From Desulfobacteraceae bacterium (GTDB taxonomy: Bacteria; Desulfobacterota; DSM-4660; Desulfatiglandales; Desulfatiglandaceae): a stretch of DNA of 16,786 bases. Below are positions 1 through 7,030 of this stretch, piece after piece (the stretch's first letter is position 1; each line of letters begins with the position of its first letter). A model generated the notes under the pieces. That model was not told where the DNA came from. It did not search any database and saw only the letters and a program-made list of their open reading frames with translations. Made by a program: the position numbers and the translations under genes. Location of the stretch: the NCBI GenBank assembly GCA_030589715.1, contig JAUUVE010000010.1:1-16786 (forward strand), read 5' to 3'.

Positions 1-14
1 TCAAGGAGATTGAG

Positions 15-584
15 GTGATAGATGATTTGGTGCGAAAGAGTAGGAGCTATCGGAGGTTTTATCAGGACGCTGCCATAGGGGTTGAGACCCTGAGAGAACT
101 TGTGGGACTTGCAATCCTCTCTCCGTCAGCAGCCAATTTGCAGCCATTAAAATATCTGCTTTCCTGCGATCCCCAAAAGAATGGACTGGTGTTTTCACAT
201 CTTGCTTGGGCTGCTTATCTCAAAGACTGGCCCGGTCCAGAAGAAGGGGAAAGGCCATCAGCCTATATAATAATACTGGGAGACGCGGAGATCAGTAAAT
301 CTATTGGTTGTGATCATGGGATAGCGGCCCAAACTATCCTTCTGGGTGCCACAGAGAAGGGGCTAGGTGGGTGTATGCTTGCTTCAATTCAGAAGCAGGC
401 ACTCAGAAATGACCTGAATATACCCTCCCGCTATGAGATACTGCTTGTTGTGGCCCTTGGTAAGCCAAAAGAGACGGTAATAATCGAGACAGTCGGACCT
501 GATGGAGATATCAAGTACTGGCGTGACAGTGAAGGTATGCATCACGTACCAAAGCGGCCATTGGATGAGATCATAATAGGTTAA
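15..584 (+). CDS. Nitroreductase-family protein
   Basis: This is a 189-residue flavin-dependent oxidoreductase of the nitroreductase fold, which normally binds FMN and uses NAD(P)H. Visible family marks are the N-terminal basic segment KSRSYRRF (residues 8-15), where Arg residues contact the FMN phosphate, the SPSAANLQPLKY block (about 36-47), and the late helix with GIAAQTILLGATEKGLGGC (about 102-120). The C-terminal part, with a GDIKYWRD motif, resembles a short subfamily common in anaerobic deltaproteobacteria. The GTG start is chosen because AAGGAG lies 6 nt upstream. The length is normal for a compact member. The natural electron acceptor cannot be told from sequence. The next gene follows after 63 nt on the same strand, so co-transcription is possible. 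Confidence 0.88.
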   Translation: MIDDLVRKSRSYRRFYQDAAIGVETLRELVGLAILSPSAANLQPLKYLLSCDPQKNGLVFSHLAWAAYLKDWPGPEEGERPSAYIIILGDAEISKSIGCDHGIAAQTILLGATEKGLGGCMLASIQKQALRNDLNIPSRYEILLVVALGKPKETVIIETVGPDGDIKYWRDSEGMHHVPKRPLDEIIIG

Positions 585-647
585 GATGCCGGAGCAGGGG
601 TATGTAAGGCATTCTCATAAAGGTTAGCGAAACAAGAGGGGTGTGCA

Positions 648-1472
648 ATGAAGGGTAAGATCTGGTCGGGGCTGAAAATGAACCCAAGGAATGGCCAGGA
701 ATCCGGGGGCCTTTCTAGTTGGATAGGGGACCTGGGTCCTTCGGGGGAAGAGCAAGGTGATAAGGTCGAGGGAAGGGCACAGGAGGGGCAGTATGTGGAT
801 AGCAGGCCAATAGAGCCAGAGGGCAAGAAACCTGGTCGGCCGAGCATCCTAAAGTGGATCATCTTTCTCGTCTTGATTGCCTACATGCTCCTTTCCTATT
901 TTCATGTCCCGATCCTGACGCGTTTAGGGGAATATCTGATTGTCCAGCAGCCCCTCAAGAAGGCCGATCTCATTGTCTGCATGGAGGGGAAACCTGTTGA
1001 ACTGGGCCTTGCGGCTGCCGAGGTGTATAAGAGGGGATTCGCCCCCAAGATTTTCATCCCCAAAGAGGAGCCGCCGGATGGAAATGAGGTCCTGAAAGCG
1101 AGGGGGGTCCATTACCCCGAGGAAAGCGAGCTCTTGATTATGATGCTCCGTGGCCTGGGGGTCCCCCGGTCTGCCTGCATAACCAGCGACCATCCAGTTG
1201 GATCTGCCTTGAAGGAGGCACAACTGGTCAGGGACCTGGCTAAGGCGAAGGACTACCATTCCATTATCATCGTAACATCTCCAGCCCAGACCAGATGCAC
1301 CTGGTTGATTTTCAAACATGTCTTTGCGAAAGACGAAGTGAAAATCATAATGACGCCCTCCCGCTATACCAATTTTAAGGCCGACAACTGGTGGAAGACG
1401 GGCAAGTACGTCAATGAGGTCATCATCGAGTACCAGAGGCTCATCTATTACACGGTAAAGTACCTTTGGTAA
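648..1472 (+). CDS. Membrane-anchored DUF218 (YdcF/SanA-like) protein
   Basis: This 274-residue protein has three parts. The first is a cytoplasmic, Gly/Glu/Pro-rich, low-complexity N-terminus (1-65). The second is one hydrophobic segment (about 69-89, after KKPGRPSILKW). The third is a DUF218 domain (about 105-265) beginning with ADLIVCMEG and containing the helix GLAAAEVYKRGFAPKIF. The SALKEAQLVRDLAKA helix and the late WWKTGKYVNEVIIEY block match the C-terminal half of DUF218. Family members such as SanA and YdcF are implicated in envelope integrity, but the biochemical activity is not settled. With one membrane anchor and positive residues before it, the domain is probably periplasmic. 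GAGGGG lies 8 nt before the ATG. The long disordered N-terminus is longer than usual, and an internal start at Met11 cannot be excluded. Confidence 0.82.
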   Translation: MKGKIWSGLKMNPRNGQESGGLSSWIGDLGPSGEEQGDKVEGRAQEGQYVDSRPIEPEGKKPGRPSILKWIIFLVLIAYMLLSYFHVPILTRLGEYLIVQQPLKKADLIVCMEGKPVELGLAAAEVYKRGFAPKIFIPKEEPPDGNEVLKARGVHYPEESELLIMMLRGLGVPRSACITSDHPVGSALKEAQLVRDLAKAKDYHSIIIVTSPAQTRCTWLIFKHVFAKDEVKIIMTPSRYTNFKADNWWKTGKYVNEVIIEYQRLIYYTVKYLW

Positions 1473-1585
1473 TAGAAGGGCTCTTTTCCCTAATAGATCT
1501 TCCTTTCATTTTCCCGGTGGTCCACCATGTAGAGGAGGATGGCCTTTTCCTTAAATTCCTCTTCGAGTTGTAGGAGGTGTCGGAT

Positions 1586-2191
1586 TTGGCGTCCAATTAT
1601 GGGAAGATCATCAATGAGAACCTTTCAAGACTCTTTTCTCAGTTGCCCGATGATCTTGAAGACCTGCTAGGAGGAGAAAGGCGGGGTGATCATTTTTGTT
1701 TTCGTGCCTTTGGTGAGGAGTGCTGTATTGGTCCTGACAAGATCGCCTTGTCTGGTAAACCCGTGGAGGACCCAAGAGGCCTCCTTGTGTCCCTTTATGC
1801 CATAAACACCAGCCCAGATCCGATTCAGCTAGAGCCCCTTAGATCATTCAAGGATCTGCCCGGGAGTATGCCCTACCAGGGCGCCTTTAGGGCCAATAGT
1901 GAGCAGGTGCTTGTTCCCCACACCCTCGCGATCCAAGAAAAACAGGAGAGAATTAAAGAGTCCTTTGATGGTCAGGACGGCGACCGAGGGCTCGGCGGCG
2001 ACTTTGGGTTTGTCCTGAATCCGCTTCCGAAGATCGCACTTTGCTATATCTTTTACCTTCCCGATGATGAGTTTCCGGCGTCTGCCACTTGTCTTTTTTC
2101 GGCCAATGCCTTATCTTTCATGCCGCTTGACGGACTGGCAGATGTGGCAGAGTACACCTCAAGGGGGATACTTCGATTGATACGTGCCTAA
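1586..2191 (+). CDS. DUF3786 domain-containing protein
   Basis: This soluble protein of about 201 residues matches DUF3786, a family of unknown function found mostly in anaerobic deltaproteobacteria and some clostridia and archaea. Recognisable parts are the early GDHFCFRAFGEECCIG segment, the PRGLLVSLYAINTS segment, and the C-terminal block around MPLDGLADVAEYTSRGIL, which resembles the conserved end of the family. Several Cys residues occur but no classic Fe-S spacing. Start choice: an in-frame GTG at 1577 overlaps the AGGAGG Shine-Dalgarno itself, so it is an unlikely initiator. TTG at 1586 sits 8 nt after AGGAGG (1572-1577) and is preferred. The gene stands between DUF218 and wbqC with gaps over 100 nt on both sides, so it may be its own unit. 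Confidence 0.82.
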   Translation: MASNYGKIINENLSRLFSQLPDDLEDLLGGERRGDHFCFRAFGEECCIGPDKIALSGKPVEDPRGLLVSLYAINTSPDPIQLEPLRSFKDLPGSMPYQGAFRANSEQVLVPHTLAIQEKQERIKESFDGQDGDRGLGGDFGFVLNPLPKIALCYIFYLPDDEFPASATCLFSANALSFMPLDGLADVAEYTSRGILRLIRA

Positions 2192-2209
2192 CCCCGCGAC
2201 TCGCGGGGT
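2191..2209. other. GC-rich hairpin overlapping a stop codon
   Basis: ACCCCGCG (2191-2198), loop ACT and CGCGGGGT (2202-2209) form a perfect 8-bp stem. The first base is the last base of the DUF3786 stop codon. No T-run follows on either strand, so this is a 3'-end stabilising hairpin or weak terminator rather than a standard intrinsic terminator. Confidence 0.55.
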
Positions 2210-2215
2210 AAACCG

Positions 2216-2245
2216 GAAGATTGAAAATTGAAGATCGAAGATTGA
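2216..2245. repeat. Short tandem-like repeat of GAAGATTGA units
   Basis: The intergenic stretch is built from near-identical units: GAAGATTGA, AAATTGAAGATC and GAAGATTGA. From memory, similar purine-rich GATTGAA arrays occur in intergenic space of many deltaproteobacterial genomes. It lies directly after the hairpin at 2191-2209. No function is assigned. Confidence 0.4.
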
Positions 2246-2282
2246 TGAGTCTTGCGAGCGATAAGACTCCTCTTGGCGGAAA

Positions 2283-2309
2283 GAATTGTAACCACTCTGA
2301 GTGCAATTC
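2283..2309 (+). other. Bulged hairpin in the leader before wbqC
   Basis: GAATTG (2283-2288) pairs with CAATTC (2304-2309), and inside it CACTC (2293-2297) pairs with GAGTG (2299-2303), leaving a 4-nt bulge and a 1-nt loop (drawn that tight; the real loop would open a pair). It ends 32 nt before the start codon of the WbqC-family gene, which has no good Shine-Dalgarno close by. A role in translation control is an inference. Confidence 0.3.
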
Positions 2310-2341
2310 CATTTGTAAGGGACTAATCACCCTTTCACCCT

Positions 2342-3028
2342 ATGATCGTATCTGCTTATCAACCATATTTTGCCCCGTTTCCAGGCTTTTTTCAAAAGGC
2401 TGTACGTTCAGACATCCTTGTTCTTATGGACTCGGTCCAGTTCCCCCAGGGGACCACCTGGTTGACCAGAAACCGCTTCAAGAATGACCAGGGCACACTC
2501 TGGATGACCGTACCTGTCTGGAAAAAGGGGTTGGGGCTTCAGAGGATCAATGAGGTCAGGATCTGCCATGAGGGCCGTTGGGCCAGGAAACACCTGAGTA
2601 GTCTGAAGACCGCCTATACCAAGGCCCCGTTTTTTGAGGATCACCTTATATTTCTTGAACGGATCTTCACGGAGGAGTTCGAAAGGCTGGTGGATTTGAA
2701 CATTACAATTATTGGGTACCTTATGGCGCAACTTGGGATCTCTGTTAGAATATGTCTGCTTTCGGAACTGGACATTGATGCAAGGGAACCCCATCTGTCT
2801 TTGGAGGTCTGTAAGAGACTAAGGGCTTCTCGTTTCCTGGCACAGGCCAGCGCCAAGAAATATCTGGACAAAGAGGCATTTGAAGGGGCAGGGATTGGGC
2901 TTCAATCCTTCAATGCCAGGCCCCCTGTTTATCCCCAATTGTGGGGAGGTTTTGTTCCAAACCTTTCCGCATTTGATCTCCTTTTCAACTGTGGACCTAA
3001 AGGGCAGAAAATTATCGCAAGAGGGTGA
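2342..3028 (+). CDS. WbqC-family protein
   Basis: This 228-residue protein starts with the hallmark WbqC segment MIVSAYQPYFAPFPGFFQKA, then SDILVLMDSVQFPQG and the TRNRFKN motif (about 42-49), in the family's usual order (PF08889). WbqC proteins are found in O-antigen and other surface-polysaccharide or amino-sugar loci, and their chemistry is not established. The start is fixed by homology, because the conserved Q-P motif lies at residues 7-8, although the nearest purine-rich AAGGGA is about 19 nt upstream and no normal Shine-Dalgarno is present. Its stop codon is only 3 nt before the start of the KamA-type radical SAM gene, which implies one transcript and probably a shared pathway. No membrane segments or signal peptide are seen. 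Confidence 0.86.
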   Translation: MIVSAYQPYFAPFPGFFQKAVRSDILVLMDSVQFPQGTTWLTRNRFKNDQGTLWMTVPVWKKGLGLQRINEVRICHEGRWARKHLSSLKTAYTKAPFFEDHLIFLERIFTEEFERLVDLNITIIGYLMAQLGISVRICLLSELDIDAREPHLSLEVCKRLRASRFLAQASAKKYLDKEAFEGAGIGLQSFNARPPVYPQLWGGFVPNLSAFDLLFNCGPKGQKIIARG

Positions 3029-3031
3029 AGA

Positions 3032-4150
3032 TTGTTTGTCTTAGAAGATACGGGCGAGGGAAAAGGGCCATTGTGGAAACGGCTCATATCCCAATCCATG
3101 ACCACGCCCGAGGCCCTGCCAGAGTCCTTCGAGATAGATGCCGCAGGGCTTCAAGATGTGGTTGCCCGCTATCCCATGCGGATCAATCCATACTATCTGA
3201 GCCTGATTAAGACCAAGGGGGACCCCATTTACAGACAATGCATCCCTGACCCCCAGGAAGTCATTGATCAAAGGGGGTTTGACGATCCCCTGAACGAAGA
3301 GGGGCACTCCCCGGTCCCCGGGCTTACACACAGGTATCCGGATAGGGTTCTCTTCCTCGTCTCCTCCCGCTGCGCCGTATACTGCAGGTTCTGTAACAGG
3401 AAGAGAAAGGTTGGTAGATCCTCTATGGTGACCGGGGAATCTATCAGGGAAGGGCTTTCATACATCCGGAGTCACAGAGAGATAAGGGATATCCTCCTTT
3501 CAGGCGGAGACCCCCTGCTACTCGAGAACAAGGAACTATATCACATCTTGACCGAAATCCGCTCTGTGCCCCATGTGGAGATTATTCGCATCGGTACAAG
3601 GGTCCCGTGTACACTGCCCCAAAGGGTCACACCGCAGCTTGCAGCGGTCCTGAGGAAATTTCATCCCCTTTACATCCTTACTCATTTTAATCATCCCGAT
3701 GAGATCACCCCTGATGCCTCTCTTGCCTGCAAAAGACTTGCCGATGCCGGCATCCCATTGGGGTGCCAGACCGTCCTCCTCAAGGGCGTAAATGATGATC
3801 TGCCGGTCATAAAGCAACTGATGCACAAACTATTGTCAATCCGGGTGAGGCCCTACTACCTCTTCCAGTCGGACCTTGCAAAGGCGACCTCACACTTCTG
3901 GACCCCCCTCAGAAAGGGTCTTGAAATCATGGCGGGATTGCAGGGCTATACCTCAGGGCTTTGCCTGCCCCATTTTGCAATCGATCTTCCCGGGGGCGGG
4001 GGTAAGGTCTCCCTGCTTCCGCAATATGTTGAGGGTGTGGATGGAGACGGCCTCCTGATAAGGAACTATCTGGGGGGAGAACACCGCTACCCCCTGTATG
4101 AGGAGCTGGAATTAAACGGAAGATGGCCCAAGAAAGGAGAAAAACTATGA
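3032..4150 (+). CDS. kamA: KamA-family radical SAM aminomutase (lysine 2,3-aminomutase type)
   Basis: This 372-residue PLP- and SAM-dependent enzyme has the CX3CX2C cluster motif CAVYCRFC (Cys114, 118, 121), which binds the [4Fe-4S]-SAM. It also has GGD (158-160), HFNHPDEIT, and the PLP-lysine motif PGGGGK (Lys325). Asp281 (in QSDL) and Asp318 (in AIDLPGG) align with the two Asp residues that hold the lysine side-chain amine in clostridial lysine 2,3-aminomutase. This favours alpha-lysine to beta-lysine conversion over the glutamate type, where these positions differ. The start is TTG at 3032 with GAGGGTGA just upstream. The gene is coupled to wbqC (3-nt gap) and to the downstream beta-CASP gene (ATGA overlap). 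No AblB-type acetyltransferase for N-acetyl-beta-lysine is present in the window. EpmB-like function is less likely given the intact lysine-binding residues. Confidence 0.88.
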   Translation: MFVLEDTGEGKGPLWKRLISQSMTTPEALPESFEIDAAGLQDVVARYPMRINPYYLSLIKTKGDPIYRQCIPDPQEVIDQRGFDDPLNEEGHSPVPGLTHRYPDRVLFLVSSRCAVYCRFCNRKRKVGRSSMVTGESIREGLSYIRSHREIRDILLSGGDPLLLENKELYHILTEIRSVPHVEIIRIGTRVPCTLPQRVTPQLAAVLRKFHPLYILTHFNHPDEITPDASLACKRLADAGIPLGCQTVLLKGVNDDLPVIKQLMHKLLSIRVRPYYLFQSDLAKATSHFWTPLRKGLEIMAGLQGYTSGLCLPHFAIDLPGGGGKVSLLPQYVEGVDGDGLLIRNYLGGEHRYPLYEELELNGRWPKKGEKL

Positions 4151-5751
4151 TCAGAATAGTCTGCCTGGGTGGTGCGGGTTCTGTGACCGGGTCCTGCTAC
4201 CTCGTGGAAAATCCGCAGGGCAAAAAGGTGCTTGTTGACTGCGGTCTTTTTCAGGGCGGGAGACAGATGGAGGAGCGCAACCGGGGAGACTGGGGCTTTG
4301 ATCCAAAGGAGGTAAGGACCCTTTTCTTGACCCACGCCCATATCGACCATAGCGGAAGGATCCCAAAACTGGTCAAGGACGGGTTTGAGGGCAAAATCAT
4401 GACATCCCCTCCCACTGCAGAGCTATGTGAGATCATGCTACTGGATTCTGGCCATGTACAGGAAATGGACGCAGAATGGCAAACCAGGAAAAACAGGCGC
4501 CGGGCAAAAAAGGAGGTTTACCCCCTCTATACCACCGAGGAGGCCATGGAGAGCTTGAGGTTTCTGAGCCCCGTGGGGAGGGACCAGATAGTCACAGTTG
4601 AGCCGGGGATAAAGGCCCGGCTCAGAAATGCCGGGCACATACTGGGTTCTTCTATCCTTGAATTGTGGGTGGGAGAGGGCAATGAGGCCATAAAGATCGT
4701 CTTCTCCGGAGATCTGGGCAAGAACCATCAGCTGATCGTCCGGGACCCCCATGAGATCTTTGACGCCGACTATCTTTTCCTTGAGTCCACTTACGGAAAC
4801 CGAAGACATCATTCATTTGAACAGAGCAAGGAGGAACTCCTGGAAGCAATCCGCTACAGCGTCTCCCAAGGGGAAAAGGTCATTATACCGGCCTTTGCTG
4901 TGGAAAGGACACAGGAGATCCTTTATGTCCTGAGCGAATTTTATCGGAAGGGACTGTTCAAAGAGATCCCCATCTATCTGGACAGTCCCCTGGCCATCAA
5001 GGCCACAGAGATCTTTAGGAAGAACAAGAAGTACTATGATCAAGAGGCACAGGCCATTGTGGACAAGGGCCATGATCCCTTTGACATGCCGGGCCTACAC
5101 TTCACGCCCACAACAAGGGAGTCCATGGCCATAAATGAGGGGACAGGGCCTGCCATCGTGATTGCCGGGAGCGGTATGTGCACTGCAGGACGGATCAAAC
5201 ATCACCTGAAACACAACCTCTGGCGCAAGGGCGCAAGCGTAGTAATCGTGGGGTTCCAGGCAAAGGGTACTACGGGCCGTAAGATCGTTGACGGGGCCAA
5301 AGAGGTCAAGATATTCAGAGAGAATGTCGCTGTGAGGGCCAAGGTATTCACGATTGGCGGGTTTTCCGCACACGCCGACCAGGAAGATCTCCTTGAGTGG
5401 GTCTCCCACTTCGAGTCCAACCCACGCGTCTTTGTGATACACGGGGAGCCGGAGGCCAGCAAGGCCTTGGCAAAGGAGATCCAGGAACGGTTCAATTTGA
5501 TCGCTCACATTCCAAAATGGAAAGAGCGACTTATCCTGAGGCCTAGGGAGGTTACCATTGAGGGGCCTGAAGAAATGGAGCAACTCCCGGACGTCAAGAC
5601 TGCTATGCTAAACACCATCGTCGACCTGGAAAGGGAGTTGGAGATCTTAAAGAGGCGAATAAAGTCTGATGAACTGGAAGGTAAGATTGGAGAGGAAGAG
5701 ATGGATAGGCTCGAATATATAAAAGAGGAACTACAAGCAACCCTGCCTTGA
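4147..5751 (+). CDS. Beta-CASP metallo-beta-lactamase-fold RNase-like protein
   Basis: This protein of about 534 residues is of the CPSF73/YsdA-like RNA-processing family. The zinc site shows HAHIDH (63-68), GHILGSS (His164) and FSGDLG (Asp189). Beta-CASP marks are STYGNRRH, PAFAVERTQEIL (motif A region), DSPLAI, GSGMCTAGR, GFSAHADQ (405-412) and IHGEPEA (His432). It is probably an endo- or exoribonuclease, which is an inference from family knowledge. A charged C-terminal tail (about 485-530) reads as a coiled coil (DLERELEILKRRIK) that may mediate oligomerisation and is not part of the core fold. An upstream in-frame ATG at 4123 exists, but the ATG at 4147 follows AAAGGAG at 7 nt and overlaps the aminomutase stop as ATGA, so it is preferred. 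This implies translational coupling. Confidence 0.9.
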   Translation: MIRIVCLGGAGSVTGSCYLVENPQGKKVLVDCGLFQGGRQMEERNRGDWGFDPKEVRTLFLTHAHIDHSGRIPKLVKDGFEGKIMTSPPTAELCEIMLLDSGHVQEMDAEWQTRKNRRRAKKEVYPLYTTEEAMESLRFLSPVGRDQIVTVEPGIKARLRNAGHILGSSILELWVGEGNEAIKIVFSGDLGKNHQLIVRDPHEIFDADYLFLESTYGNRRHHSFEQSKEELLEAIRYSVSQGEKVIIPAFAVERTQEILYVLSEFYRKGLFKEIPIYLDSPLAIKATEIFRKNKKYYDQEAQAIVDKGHDPFDMPGLHFTPTTRESMAINEGTGPAIVIAGSGMCTAGRIKHHLKHNLWRKGASVVIVGFQAKGTTGRKIVDGAKEVKIFRENVAVRAKVFTIGGFSAHADQEDLLEWVSHFESNPRVFVIHGEPEASKALAKEIQERFNLIAHIPKWKERLILRPREVTIEGPEEMEQLPDVKTAMLNTIVDLERELEILKRRIKSDELEGKIGEEEMDRLEYIKEELQATLP

Positions 5752-5915
5752 GGCAACCAGATTTGAAATAAAGCCCCACAAGCGTCTTGTTCAACGCTCA
5801 ATAAGCTGCGACGGCGATAAATACCCTGGCAATCAAGTTGTTTCGCTGCGCTCGCCGCTAGACTCACTGGATGATTTTATCAGCCTATTGGGTTAAGGTT
5901 CGATGTGCTTTGGCA
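5752..5915. other. Convergent intergenic gap
   Basis: Between the beta-CASP and csp stop codons I see no gene. TGCCT/AGGCA around the beta-CASP stop and GTGC/GCAC just after the csp stop are only 4-5-bp stems without T-runs. No convincing terminator is visible for either gene. Confidence 0.4.
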
Positions 5916-6116
5916 CTAGAGCTTTATGACGTCTTTTGCCTTGGGTCCTCGACTACCCGTTTCTACCTCAAATCTAACGCGGTCTCCTTCAGAGAGACTC
6001 TTGAACCCAGACGTTTGGATGGAAGAGTAGTGAACAAAAATATCACCACCGTCGTCCTGAGCGATAAAACCAAATCCCTTCTTTTCATCAAACCACTTCA
6101 CAGTTCCCTCTGGCAC
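5916..6116 (-). CDS. Cold-shock-domain protein (CspA family)
   Basis: This 66-residue single-domain protein has the OB-fold RNA-binding motifs KGFGFI (RNP1, residues 13-18) and DIFVHY (RNP2, 25-30), and begins PEGTVKWFDEKKGFG as typical CspA proteins do. It would bind single-stranded RNA/DNA in the cytoplasm as an RNA chaperone. The start is GTG, with AAAGGAG 9 nt upstream, and no upstream ATG is available in frame. The protein ends with the normal KAKDVIKL tail. It is the last of three minus-strand genes (RRM, DUF151, csp), but has a good promoter of its own and a leader of about 120 nt, which is reminiscent of the long leaders of cold-shock mRNAs. It converges with the beta-CASP gene. Confidence 0.95.
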   Translation of the reverse strand: MPEGTVKWFDEKKGFGFIAQDDGGDIFVHYSSIQTSGFKSLSEGDRVRFEVETGSRGPKAKDVIKL

Positions 6117-6153
6117 AGCTTTGATCTCCTTTCAAAATCTCTCAATTATGGCC

Positions 6154-6174
6154 CCAGTTCCACAAGAGAACTGG
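6154..6174 (-). other. Hairpin in the csp leader
   Basis: CCAGTTC (6154-6160) and GAACTGG (6168-6174) are perfect 7-nt inverted arms with a 7-nt loop. In the minus-strand transcript this stands about 40-60 nt upstream of the cold-shock GTG, within the predicted 5' leader and clear of the Shine-Dalgarno. It could be a stability or thermosensing element. There is no T-run after it, so it is not a terminator. Confidence 0.5.
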
Positions 6175-6230
6175 TCCTGAGGATAAGAGCGGCCTATATG
6201 GACCACGGAAAAATGATCATTTGGCCCTAT

Positions 6231-6263
6231 CTCAGGGAAAACCTTATGAGAGTGCCCCTGAGA
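6231..6263. promoter_or_regulatory. Inverted repeat centred on the csp -10 box
   Basis: CTCAGGG (6231-6237) and CCCTGAG (6257-6263) are perfect 7-nt arms 19 nt apart. They are centred at about 6247, exactly over the proposed -10 hexamer (6244-6249). This is the geometry of a repressor operator. It could instead form an RNA structure in readthrough transcripts from the DUF151 gene. Confidence 0.4.
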
Positions 6264-6271
6264 ATGTCAAG
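6244..6271 (-). promoter_or_regulatory. Sigma-70-type promoter for the cold-shock gene
   Basis: On the minus strand a perfect -35 TTGACA (6266-6271) is followed after 16 nt by CATAAG (6244-6249), 4/6 to the -10 consensus. The start would fall near 6237, giving a leader of about 120 nt. It lies within 20 nt after the DUF151 stop, so csp can be transcribed independently. Confidence 0.55.
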
Positions 6272-6289
6272 GAAAAAGGGGGATGTTGA

Positions 6290-6781
6290 TTATGTGTTTC
6301 CAAAGTCCTCTGGATCCAGGTTTTCCAATACCTCTTGCCACTTTTTTCCCTGTTTCGACTTATCCTCGGGTTCTGCCCTCAGATCCATCTGAATGCATTC
6401 GTCGATCACTTCTTCTGTCGCAAAAATAGGGGCACCAACCCTCAAAGACAAGGCGAGTGCATCGCTCGGTCTGGCATCTATCGATATCTCTTTCCCCCTG
6501 TGACAGAGACAGATCAGGGCATAATAAGTACTATTTTCTAGACCACATATTTCAATTCTTGTCACCTCAACATCTATCAACTCCATGATGTTTTTGAGAA
6601 GGTCATGGGTCATTGGTCTGGTGAATTTGATGCCCTCCAGTTCGCTGGCAATGGCATTGGCCTCAAGCAGCCCTATCCATATGGGTACAGTCCTTTCTCC
6701 ATCAAGCTCCTTCAGAATGACAATGGGATCTTTGGTTGATGAATCAACCCCTAACACCCATATGACCATTGGCCTTAACAT
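6290..6781 (-). CDS. Bifunctional nuclease-domain (DUF151/BFN) protein
   Basis: This 163-residue protein carries the BFN/DUF151 domain (about 5-135). It shows the characteristic PIVILKELDGERTVPIWIG block, the ANAIASELEGIKFTRPMTHD region (ligand/active-site side) and RPSDALALSLRVGAPIFA. Family members have been described as nucleases active on DNA and RNA in plants, and in bacteria are often of unknown role. The start ATG has AAGGAGA 8 nt upstream. The C-terminus (about 136-163) is a short charged tail. The next gene downstream on this strand is the cold-shock protein and the gene before it is an RRM protein, which suggests nucleic-acid metabolism. No signal peptide is visible. Confidence 0.9.
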   Translation of the reverse strand: MLRPMVIWVLGVDSSTKDPIVILKELDGERTVPIWIGLLEANAIASELEGIKFTRPMTHDLLKNIMELIDVEVTRIEICGLENSTYYALICLCHRGKEISIDARPSDALALSLRVGAPIFATEEVIDECIQMDLRAEPEDKSKQGKKWQEVLENLDPEDFGNT

Positions 6782-6814
6782 GATTCGGTCTCCTTAGGTT
6801 CTTGTTGCTATCGA

Positions 6815-6843
6815 CTCATATCCTTGATTTTGTGGCCTTTCAA
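6815..6843 (-). promoter_or_regulatory. Candidate promoter of the DUF151 gene
   Basis: On the minus strand TTGAAA (6838-6843) is followed after exactly 17 nt by TATGAG (6815-6820), 5/6 and 4/6 to consensus, about 35 nt upstream of the start codon. The 250-nt gap to the RRM stop otherwise shows no gene. Confidence 0.4.
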
Positions 6844-7030
6844 CGCTATGACGGCAACTAATTTTTTTGCAGTCCTGAAGCCAGCCAGACCATACCATTT
6901 CCAGATGCAAATCTCATTCCCCGTCATCTGAGAATCCCTGGCTTCCGGTATTTTTCACTCTTTGATCTGAAGGCAGGGGACCTGATTGCAGAGGCTGCAT
7001 GAATTGAAGGTTGTCTGGCGAGCCCTCTTT

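Noticed and set aside
5095..5583. 162-residue minus-strand ORF inside the beta-CASP gene
   Set aside because: The plus strand encodes conserved beta-CASP motifs throughout this stretch. The minus frame has no recognisable motif and no ribosome-binding site that I could see.
5871..6392. 173-residue plus-strand ORF
   Set aside because: It is the antisense of the cold-shock gene, its leader and the end of the DUF151 gene, all of which have clear family motifs on the minus strand.
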